A stretch of DNA of 64,000 nt from Micromonospora tarapacensis (GTDB taxonomy: Bacteria; Actinomycetota; Actinomycetes; Mycobacteriales; Micromonosporaceae), in assembly GCF_019697375.1 (NCBI RefSeq), contig NZ_JAHCDI010000004.1, forward strand, positions 4,947,324 through 5,011,323, read 5' to 3'. The notes below the pieces were generated by a model. That model searched no databases and had not been told where the DNA came from. It worked only from the letters and a program-made list of their open reading frames with translations. Below, one piece after another: positions 57,419 through 64,000 of this stretch. Every line of letters starts with the position of its first letter. Position 1 is the first letter of the stretch. Made by a program: the position numbers and the translations under genes.

Positions 57419-58591
57419 TCAGAGCAGCTCGATGATTGTCGCGTTGGCCATCCCGCCGCCCTCGCACATGGTCTGCAGCCCGTAGCGGATGCCGTTGTCG
57501 CGCATGTGGCCGAGCATGCTGGTCATGATCCGGGCGCCAGACCCGCCGAGCGGGTGCCCGAGGGCGATCGCGCCGCCACGCGGGTTGAGCCGCTCCGGGT
57601 CCGCCTCGGTCTCCGCCAGCCAGGCCAGCGGCACCGGGGCGAACGCCTCGTTCACCTCGTACACCCCGATCTCCTCGATGCCCAGCCCCGCGCGGCGCAA
57701 CGCCTTGGCGGTGGCCGGGATCGGCGCGGTGAGCATGGCGACCGGGTCGTCGGCGGCGACCACGGCGGTGTGCACGCGGGCCAGCGGGCGCAGCCCGTGC
57801 CGGCTGGCCCACTCGCTCGTGGTCACCGCGAGGGCGGCGGCGCCGTCGGAGATCTGTGAGGCCGAACCGGCGGTGACCACGCCGTCGGGGCGGAACAGGG
57901 TGGGCAGCTCGCCCAGCTTCTCCAGCGAGGTGTCCCGCCGGACGCCCTCGTCCGCGGCGAACGTGCCGCCGTCGGCCAGCGGCACCGGGGCCAGCTCGGC
58001 CTCGAACGCTCCGGCGTCCTGCGCGGCGGCGACCTTCTCGTGACTGGCCAGTGCGAACTCGTCGAGCTGGGTGCGGGACAGGCGCCAGCGCCGGGCGATC
58101 AACTCCGCGCCGACGCCCTGGTTGAACGGCAGCGGGGAGTCCGCCGCGACGCCCTCGACCCCCCGGTAGCGGGCCAGCACCTGCACACCGAACGGCATCC
58201 CGCCGGCCACGCTGGAGCCCATCGGCACCCGGGTCATCGACTCCACACCGCCGGCGACGACCAGGTCCGCCTGGCCGGAGAGCACGGTGGCCGCGGCGAA
58301 GTGCAGCGCCTGCTGGCTGGAGCCGCACTGCCGGTCCACCGTGGTGCCGGGCACCGACTCGGGCCAGCCGGCGGCCAGCACCGCGTTGCGGGCGACGTTC
58401 CACGACTGCTCACCGACCTGCGAGACGCAACCCCAGACCACGTCGTCCACCTGGGCCGGATCGATCCCGGTGCGCTCCACCAGGGCGCGCAGCACGTGCG
58501 CCGACAGGTCCACCGGGTGCGTGGTGGCCAGGCTGCCCTTGCGCCGCCCGACCGGGGTGCGAACCGCGCCGACGACAACCGCGTCACTCAT
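57419..58591 (-). CDS. acetyl-CoA acetyltransferase / thiolase
   Basis: A 390-residue thiolase. The nucleophilic Cys is in VDRQCGSSQQALHFA, NEAFAPVPLAW carries the NEAF His-partner motif, ALGHPLGGSGARI is the GHPxGxSG motif, and CEGGGMANATI holds the second Cys. The family cleaves 3-ketoacyl-CoA or condenses two acetyl-CoA. ATG 58591 with GGGGAG upstream. Confidence 0.92.
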   Translation of the reverse strand: MSDAVVVGAVRTPVGRRKGSLATTHPVDLSAHVLRALVERTGIDPAQVDDVVWGCVSQVGEQSWNVARNAVLAAGWPESVPGTTVDRQCGSSQQALHFAAATVLSGQADLVVAGGVESMTRVPMGSSVAGGMPFGVQVLARYRGVEGVAADSPLPFNQGVGAELIARRWRLSRTQLDEFALASHEKVAAAQDAGAFEAELAPVPLADGGTFAADEGVRRDTSLEKLGELPTLFRPDGVVTAGSASQISDGAAALAVTTSEWASRHGLRPLARVHTAVVAADDPVAMLTAPIPATAKALRRAGLGIEEIGVYEVNEAFAPVPLAWLAETEADPERLNPRGGAIALGHPLGGSGARIMTSMLGHMRDNGIRYGLQTMCEGGGMANATIIELL

Positions 58592-58692
58592 GTCTACTCC
58601 CCGGTAACTTATGCTGGTCCCGATCCTACGCCCAGCGACCGGTCAACCTCCACGCCCTCGCCGGCCCGCCGCCGCGCTGGCATGCTGGTGCC

Positions 58693-59124
58693 GTGCCTTC
58701 CGAGACGATCGCCGGCCAGTGGCGGGTGCCACGGACCGTGCCGGCCCTCAAGCTGGCCACGGCTGCCCCACTGCTGGCCCTGGGACTGCTCCTCGCCCAG
58801 GGTGACCTGCTCCGGCCGGTGCTCGGCGGACTGGCCGCCGCGGTGCTCGTCGGCTGGGGCGTACGCGACCTGGTCGCGCCGGTGCGACTCGCCGTCGGCC
58901 CGGACGGGCTCAGTGTGCCGGCCGGGTGGACCGGGCGACAGCACCTGCCCTGGTCGGCGGTCGAGACCATCCGGGTGGAGCGTCGCTCGGGGCGGGCCCT
59001 CGCCGGCCCGGCGCTGGAGATCGACACGGGAGACTCCCTGCACCTGTTCAGCCGGCTCGACCTCGGCGCCGACCCCGCGGAGGTCGCCGACGCGCTGCAC
59101 GCCGCCCGTGCCACGGCCGGCTGA
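58693..59124 (+). CDS. PH-domain membrane protein
   Basis: A 143-residue protein: two membrane segments (TAAPLLALGLLLAQGDLL, VLGGLAAAVLVGWGVRDLV) and a C-terminal bacterial PH-like domain (RLAVGPDGLSVPAGWTGRQH, LPWSAVETIRVERRSG). Typical actinobacterial arrangement; role unknown. GTG 58693. Convergent with the rhomboid gene. Confidence 0.75.
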   Translation: MPSETIAGQWRVPRTVPALKLATAAPLLALGLLLAQGDLLRPVLGGLAAAVLVGWGVRDLVAPVRLAVGPDGLSVPAGWTGRQHLPWSAVETIRVERRSGRALAGPALEIDTGDSLHLFSRLDLGADPAEVADALHAARATAG

Positions 59125-59132
59125 GCCGGCGG

Positions 59133-60044
59133 TCAGCCCAGCAGGGCCACGGTGCGGACCAGGGCCAGCCCGAGCAGCGCCACCATGATGAGCGCGCCAC
59201 CGATGAACTGCACCAGCGTCCGGCGGGACCGGGGGGCGTAGGCCAGCACCAGCGCCATCAGCCCGCCGAAGACCAGGCCGCCCAGGTGACCCGCGATCGA
59301 GATCTGCGGCACGGTGAAGGTGAAGATCAGGTTGATCACCAGGATGGGCAGGATGGCCGAGGTGTCCCGGCCGAGCCGTCGCATGATCACGAAGATCGCC
59401 GCGAAGAGGCCGAAGATGGCGGTCGACGCGCCGGCCGACATCTGGTTCGGTGCGCTGAACACGTACACGGCGACGTTGCCACCGAAGCCGGCGATGAGAT
59501 AGAGGGCGGCGAAGCGCAGCGGCCCGAGCACCGCCTCCAGCGACCGGCCGAGCACCCAGAGCGCCCACATGTTGAGCAGCAGGTGCACCACGCCGTAGTG
59601 CAGGAACATCGCCGTGATCAGCCGGTACCACTGGCCCTCGGCCACCCCGCCGACGGTGCCGTCGAGGAACATCGCCCGACCCAGCACCGCGCCCCACTCG
59701 GTCAGCGGGGTGCCGCCGCCCATCAGCCCACCGAAGCCGGTGCCGCCGGCCGCCGCGTCCCCACCCCGGTCCGAGGCGATGGAGAGCAGCATCACCAGCA
59801 GGTTGACGGCGATCAGCGTCTTCGTCACGTAGCCGTGGCGACCGGCGGCACCGCCACCGAAGGCGGTACGCGCCGGCCGCACGCTACGACGTCCCTCCGC
59901 CACGCACTCCGGGCACTGGAAACCGACCGACGCCTCGTTCATGCAGTCCGGGCAGATGGACCGGTCGCACCGGGTGCATCGGACGTACGTCTCCCGCCCG
60001 GGGTGGCGGTAACAGGCCGGAGTGGTCGGCGGGGACTCGCTCAC
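59133..60044 (-). CDS. rhomboid-family intramembrane serine protease with N-terminal zinc finger
   Basis: A 303-residue protein. Residues 10-45 carry a B-box-like zinc finger (CYRHPGRETYVRCTRCDR...CPDCMNE...CPEC). Six or so membrane segments follow, with HYGVVHLLLNMWALWVLG, the catalytic Ser in GASTAIFGLFAAIF (GxSxxxFG) and the His in IAGHLGGLVFG. Rhomboids cut membrane proteins within the bilayer. GTG 60044. Confidence 0.92.
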   Translation of the reverse strand: MSESPPTTPACYRHPGRETYVRCTRCDRSICPDCMNEASVGFQCPECVAEGRRSVRPARTAFGGGAAGRHGYVTKTLIAVNLLVMLLSIASDRGGDAAAGGTGFGGLMGGGTPLTEWGAVLGRAMFLDGTVGGVAEGQWYRLITAMFLHYGVVHLLLNMWALWVLGRSLEAVLGPLRFAALYLIAGFGGNVAVYVFSAPNQMSAGASTAIFGLFAAIFVIMRRLGRDTSAILPILVINLIFTFTVPQISIAGHLGGLVFGGLMALVLAYAPRSRRTLVQFIGGALIMVALLGLALVRTVALLG

Positions 60045-60183
60045 CGCTGGCCCCAGGTGCCCGAGCGCTCAATCATGCGTGCAAAGGTACCTCGATCCAC
60101 CGGTCGGGCGACCCTGCCGTAGCCCGGGCTGTGCCGTCCCACCCGCGCCCAGGCCCGACCGGTGGGCTGGACCTCGACCCGGG

Positions 60184-60711
60184 TCAGGCCGAGCGCTCGA
60201 TCTCGATGCGCTCGATGACGACATCCTGCAACGGGCGGTCACTCGGGCCGGTCGGGGTGTTGGCGATCGCCTCGACGACCTTCGCGGACTGCTCGTCGGC
60301 CACCTGCCCGAAGATGGTGTGCCGGTTGTTCAGGTGCGGCGTCGGCGACACGGTGATGAAGAACTGCGAGCCGTTGGTGCCCGGCCCGGCGTTCGCCATC
60401 GCCAGCAGGTACGGCCGGTCGAAGCGCAGCTCGGGGTGGAACTCGTCGGCGAAGGTGTAACCCGGCCCGCCGCGGCCGGTGCCGGTCGGGTCACCCATCT
60501 GGACCATGAACCCGCCGATCACCCGGTGCGAGATGGTGCCGTCGAAGTACGGACCGCTGCCCGGTTGCCCGGTCCGCGGGTCGGTGTACTCGCGGGTGCC
60601 CTCAGCCAGTTCGACAAAGTTGCGGACGGTCTTCGGCGCGTGGTTGGCGAAGAGTTCCAGCCGGATCGGGCCGGCGTTGGTGTGCACGGTGGCGTAGACA
60701 GCCTCGGCCAC
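60184..60711 (-). CDS. cyclophilin-type peptidyl-prolyl cis-trans isomerase
   Basis: A 175-residue cytoplasmic cyclophilin: HTNAGPIRLELFANHAPKTV, FDGTISHRVIGGFMVQMGDP with the active-site Arg/Phe/Met/Gln pattern, NAGPGTNGSQFFIT and RHTIFGQV. It speeds proline isomerisation during folding. GTG 60711 with GGAG upstream. Confidence 0.93.
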   Translation of the reverse strand: MAEAVYATVHTNAGPIRLELFANHAPKTVRNFVELAEGTREYTDPRTGQPGSGPYFDGTISHRVIGGFMVQMGDPTGTGRGGPGYTFADEFHPELRFDRPYLLAMANAGPGTNGSQFFITVSPTPHLNNRHTIFGQVADEQSAKVVEAIANTPTGPSDRPLQDVVIERIEIERSA

Positions 60712-60827
60712 GGGTACTCCTTACTCGTTGGTCAGTTCCATGCGGATCCTCCCATGTGCCCGATCTGGACATGCGGAGGCATCCAAAGGTGGAGGATGAG
60801 AGCGAGCAACTCCCAGGAGGTGGGACC

Positions 60828-61577
60828 GTGTTTGGAATCCGGCGGCGCAAGACCCAGGGGCAACTGGCCCGGGCCGAGCTGAACCGCGGCATCGGTCACC
60901 TGAGGCAGGCCGCCACGCACGCGACGCGGGGGGCCGGCGACACGGTCGGCCCGCGGGTTCACGCGGCCCGCGGCGCGGTGGCACCGACGGCCGTCATCGT
61001 GCGGGACCGCGCGTCGAGCGGCCTCGCGACGACCGTCGCGGCGCTCGCGCCGATGACGCTCGCGGTGCGTCACGCGCAGGCCGAGGCGGCCGGCAGAGCC
61101 GTTGCGGGAAAGAAGGCCGCCGCCGCCAAGCAGGCCGCGGTCAGCAGGAAGGCGAAGAAGATGAAGGCGAAGAAGAAGTCCCGCCGCGGCGGGGTCATGA
61201 CGGCCGGGCTGTTCGCCGCCGGTGCGGTGGCCGGGCTGGCCGGTGCGGTGGCCCTGCGGCGTCGTCGTGAGCAGCAGGAGTGGGCCGAGTACGACGCACG
61301 GACGGCGCTGGAGCCGATGCACGAGGAGGTGGAGACGATCGAGGTACGCACGGCCGGGCCGGCCGGTGCCGGCAAGGCCTCGACCGGAGCGGGCAGCTCG
61401 GCGGTGGCCGGCGGCGACGGTTCCGCCACCACCACGGCGACCGCGCCGTCCAAGGTGACACCGACCGAGAAGGTCCCGTCGGTCGCGGAGGGCGCCCGCA
61501 CCGGCAGCGGCCGACCCGCCGACGACGTGAGCAAGGCCGCCAACAAGTCGGCCAGCAACTCCAACGGCCGCTCCTGA
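60828..61577 (+). CDS. DUF5324-like membrane-associated protein
   Basis: A 249-residue protein: MFGIRRRKTQGQLARAELNR, then repeated helical segments, a very basic stretch (KKAAAAKQAAVSRKAKKMKAKKK), one membrane segment (GGVMTAGLFAAGAVAGLAGA), an acidic part and a disordered Thr/Ser/Ala-rich tail. The layout matches DUF5324 proteins of actinomycetes. Role unknown. GTG 60828 follows CAGGAGG. Confidence 0.7.
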   Translation: MFGIRRRKTQGQLARAELNRGIGHLRQAATHATRGAGDTVGPRVHAARGAVAPTAVIVRDRASSGLATTVAALAPMTLAVRHAQAEAAGRAVAGKKAAAAKQAAVSRKAKKMKAKKKSRRGGVMTAGLFAAGAVAGLAGAVALRRRREQQEWAEYDARTALEPMHEEVETIEVRTAGPAGAGKASTGAGSSAVAGGDGSATTTATAPSKVTPTEKVPSVAEGARTGSGRPADDVSKAANKSASNSNGRS

Positions 61578-61623
61578 ACCGGCCGTCCCCGCCGCCCGCC
61601 GCTCCTGCGGCGGGCGGCGGCGC

Positions 61624-62808
61624 TCAGAGCCAGTCGTTGCGGCGGAACCAGCGGTAGAGGGCCAGCGAGATGCCGAGCATCAGGGCCAGCACCACGGGAT
61701 AGCCGTACGTCACCTTCAGCTCCGGCATGAACTCGAAGTTCATCCCGTAGATGCCGGCGATCGCGGTCCACACGGCGGCGATCGCGGCCCACGCCGCGAT
61801 CTTGCGCATGTCGTTGTTCTGGTCGACGGTCACCTGGGCCAGCCGTGCCTGGAGGATCGAGTTCAGCAGGTCGTCGTACGAGTTGACCAGTTCGACGGTG
61901 CGGCTGAGGTGGTCCTGCACGTCACGGAAGTAACGGCGCACCTCCTTCGGCACGTCCCGGTTCATCTGGGTGGTCAGCACCAGCAGCGGGCGCTGCAACG
62001 GCATCACCGCCCGCTTGAACTCCACCAACTCCCGCTTCATCTGGTAGATCCGCTGGATCCGGCCGCTGGCCTGCCGGTCGAAGACCTCCGTCTCCAGCAC
62101 ATCCATGTCGTCCTCCAACTGGTCGGCAACCTCCAGGTAGAGGTCGACGATCCGGTCGGTGATCGCGTACGCGACGGCCCAGGGGCCGTGCAGCAGCAAG
62201 TCCTGCCGGGTCTCCAGCTCCTCACGGACCGGCGCGAGCCGGCAGGCGTCCCCGTGCCGGACGCTGATCACGAAGTGCGGGCCGATGAAGAGCATCACCT
62301 GCCCGGTCTCCACGACCTCGGAGTTCTCGGTCAGCTCGGTGTGCTCGCAGTACCTGGCGGTGCGCAGCACCAGGAAACTGACCTCGCCGAAGCGTTCCAG
62401 TTTCGGACGCTGGTGGGCCTTCACCGCGTCCTCCACGGCCAGTTCGTGCAGCCCGTAGGTGGTGGCGATCTCGGTCATCTCGGCGAGTTCCGGCTCGTGC
62501 AGCCCGAGCCAGACGAAGCCGGTCTCGGCGCTGCGGGCGGCGGCCAGCGCAGCGGCGTAGTCCCAGTCGCCGGCCTGTCGCCGGCCGTCGAGGTAGAGGG
62601 CGCAGTCGACCACCGCGCTGCGTCGCAGGCCGGCCGGTGTCTGCGCGGGTTGGGAACCGTCGGGGTTGAGCCGACGCGTCATGGCCCGCACGGGTGACCA
62701 GTCCCGGGGCCGCAGTGCCCGGCCGCCGTTGCGGGATCCGGCCCGGCCCGCATCGGGCGGCGGGCCGTCCGGGGAGGTCGTCGACCCTGGTTGCACCCGC
62801 TCTGTCAT
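61624..62808 (-). CDS. corA: CorA-type magnesium/cobalt transporter
   Basis: A 394-residue protein with a large cytoplasmic N-domain (FVWLGLHEPELAEMTEIATT, AVEDAVKAHQRPKLERFGEV), a long stalk helix and two C-terminal membrane helices. The channel signature YGMNFEFMPE is present at the end of the first, and basic RRNDWL ends the protein. ATG 62808 has GGGAGGGGG upstream; a longer frame to 62937 exists without homology. Confidence 0.92.
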   Translation of the reverse strand: MTERVQPGSTTSPDGPPPDAGRAGSRNGGRALRPRDWSPVRAMTRRLNPDGSQPAQTPAGLRRSAVVDCALYLDGRRQAGDWDYAAALAAARSAETGFVWLGLHEPELAEMTEIATTYGLHELAVEDAVKAHQRPKLERFGEVSFLVLRTARYCEHTELTENSEVVETGQVMLFIGPHFVISVRHGDACRLAPVREELETRQDLLLHGPWAVAYAITDRIVDLYLEVADQLEDDMDVLETEVFDRQASGRIQRIYQMKRELVEFKRAVMPLQRPLLVLTTQMNRDVPKEVRRYFRDVQDHLSRTVELVNSYDDLLNSILQARLAQVTVDQNNDMRKIAAWAAIAAVWTAIAGIYGMNFEFMPELKVTYGYPVVLALMLGISLALYRWFRRNDWL

Positions 62809-63148
62809 CACGCCCCCTCCCGCACCGGCCTGCGGCTTGCAGGGTACGCCGCCGGGCTGAGCACGGCCGTTCCGCGCGGCAGGGGTGGCGCCGGGCGGGC
62901 CGGACCGCATCGGGGGGTGAGGGGCGATCCGGCCCACCCGGCGCCGTGGGGGCGGGGTTGTGCTGCCGCGTCACACCGGCGTGCCGGGCGGCCGGGCCAC
63001 ACCGGGACGGGATCCGCAGCGGCCTGAGCCGGCCCGATCTCCCAATGCACGTGGTGAGTGACGCTCGCAGCATTGTGGGCCGCGAGCCGCCCCAGCGGGA
63101 GCCCCAGGGCGGCAAGGATCGCCGTTCTGTCAGAAACCCGACAGAAAT
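62809..63148. other. intergenic gap
   Basis: 340 bases between corA and the end of the aminotransferase gene. It should hold the corA promoter. A weak inverted repeat TTCTGTC...GACAGAA (63126-63147) lies at the aminotransferase end and could be its terminator. I see no gene here. Confidence 0.5.
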
Positions 63149-64000
63149 TCAGGTGCGGACCGCATCCATCGCCTCGGCCAGTCGCCGGACACCCTCGTCG
63201 ATCCGGTCCGCCGTCACCGCCGAGTAGGCCAGCCGAAGCGCGTGCCGCCCACCGTCGAGGACGAAGTCACTGCCCTTGACCACCGCGACGCCCCGCTCGG
63301 CCGCGGCCGGCGCGAGCCGGTCGACGTCGACGTCCTCGGGCAACTCGACCCAGAGGAAGTAGCCACCGTCCGGCTCCACGAACCGGGCCTCGGGGATGTG
63401 CCGGCGCAGCGACCCGGCAAGCACCGTGGCCCGCTCACCAAGGGCCGCCCGGACCGTGTCGATCGACCGCTCGACGTCCCCCGACACGCAGAACTGGTGC
63501 ACGATGGCCTGCGAGACCATGCCCGGGGAGATGTAGAGGCTGGTGGCCTTCTTCGCGATGTCGCCGATCAGGTCCGCCGGGCCCACCAGGTAACCCACCC
63601 GCACCCCGGGGCAGACGGTCTTCGTGAAGCTGGACGCGTGCACGACGACCCCGCGAGGGTCCATCGACAGCATCGAGGGCAGCGCTTCGCCGCGGAACCG
63701 GATGTCCGCGTACGGGTCGTCCTCGAAGATCGTGAAGCCGAACTCGGCGGCGAGGTCGAGCAGCTCACGGCGCTTGTCCAGGGACAGCGTCACGCCCGCC
63801 GGGTTCTGGTAGTTCGGGATGACGTGCGCCAGCCGGGGGCACACCCCGGACTCCAGCAGCTTGCGCAGCTCGGCGGTGTCGATGCCGTCCGGCTGGATGG
63901 TCACGCTGTGCAGGTCGCTGCCCATCCGCTTCAGGTTCAGCAGGGTGCGGTCGTAGGTGGGACGTTCCACCACCACCGCGTCACCGGGCCGGACCAGGTG
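63149..64000 (-). CDS. class I/II PLP aminotransferase, 5'-truncated by window end
   Basis: The last 283 residues of a fold-type I aminotransferase; the start lies beyond 64000. Visible are PNYQNPAGVTLSLDKRRELL, FEDDPYADIRF (the Asp/Tyr for PLP), ASSFTKTVCPGVRVGYLVGP with the Schiff-base Lys, and SGDVERSIDTVRAALGERAT. Most like 2-aminoadipate or MocR-type aminotransferases without the regulatory head as far as seen. Confidence 0.88.
   Translation of the reverse strand, partial: HLVRPGDAVVVERPTYDRTLLNLKRMGSDLHSVTIQPDGIDTAELRKLLESGVCPRLAHVIPNYQNPAGVTLSLDKRRELLDLAAEFGFTIFEDDPYADIRFRGEALPSMLSMDPRGVVVHASSFTKTVCPGVRVGYLVGPADLIGDIAKKATSLYISPGMVSQAIVHQFCVSGDVERSIDTVRAALGERATVLAGSLRRHIPEARFVEPDGGYFLWVELPEDVDVDRLAPAAAERGVAVVKGSDFVLDGGRHALRLAYSAVTADRIDEGVRRLAEAMDAVRT

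Overview
The window is high-GC actinomycete chromosome: GTG/TTG starts, GGAGG-type ribosome sites, an IdeR/DmdR-like iron box, and an integrated actinomycete conjugative element (AICE). The gene content resembles Micromonosporaceae (Micromonospora/Salinispora-like). That placement is an inference; there is no rRNA here to test it. Both ends cut through genes.

Region A (1-20308) is accessory. After a partial 2H phosphoesterase, a frameshifted sugar-nucleotide uridylyltransferase, a PPC-domain protein and an XRE regulator on the minus strand, a tightly packed plus-strand run of about 20 genes begins at 3918. It opens with the preQ0 (7-cyano-7-deazaguanine) genes folE, queD, queE and queC. Interleaved are a phosphoribosyltransferase, a second radical SAM enzyme (frameshifted as read) and a DegT-type aminotransferase. 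Three sugar-phosphate isomerase/epimerase-like proteins follow (a xylose-isomerase-like TIM barrel, a ribulose-phosphate epimerase paralogue, a cupin phosphoglucose-isomerase-like protein). Next come five predicted kinases (two dTMP-kinase-like, one small P-loop kinase, an HPr-kinase-like protein, an APH-like protein), an NTP_transf_5 nucleotidyltransferase, three predicted phosphatases (two HAD, one IMPase) and a GT4 glycosyltransferase. Most junctions are 4-base ATGA overlaps. No NRPS/PKS, transporter, tRNA-guanine transglycosylase or dpd gene is visible. The simplest reading is a pathway to a 7-deazapurine nucleoside or glycoside with many phosphorylated sugar intermediates; I do not recognise it as a described pathway.

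Region B (20511-32328) is ordinary chromosome: tRNA-Arg(ACG), tRNA-Ser(GCU), a CAAX-type protease, a flavohaemoglobin-like protein, an HTH-peptide deformylase fusion, an iron-box FhuF-like protein, a large membrane protein, a methyltransferase, a PEBP protein and an Nramp-like transporter.

Region C (32507-48015) is a 15.4-kb AICE in tRNA-Ser(UGA), bounded by a 62-bp perfect direct repeat. It carries a repeat-rich membrane protein, a GntR regulator with three operator-like boxes, a run of small conserved AICE genes, a NUDIX (Pra-like) gene, DUF2637/SpdB-like spread genes, a TraSA/FtsK DNA translocase with a clt-like repeat cluster behind it, a PAPS-reductase-like protein, a DnaB-N/DUF3987 replication protein followed by a large hairpin, then xis and a tyrosine integrase next to the intact tRNA.

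Region D (48190-64000) is chromosomal: quinone oxidoreductase, SoxR divergent from a split transketolase, GT2, a secreted SGNH/ricin-lectin protein, a lipoprotein, a two-component system with a frameshifted kinase, thiolase, rhomboid protease, cyclophilin, CorA and a partial aminotransferase.

Five genes are split by a single-base frameshift, and a sixth (the NUDIX gene) probably is. Several shifts sit in short G/C runs, so residual sequencing indels are as likely as real decay.
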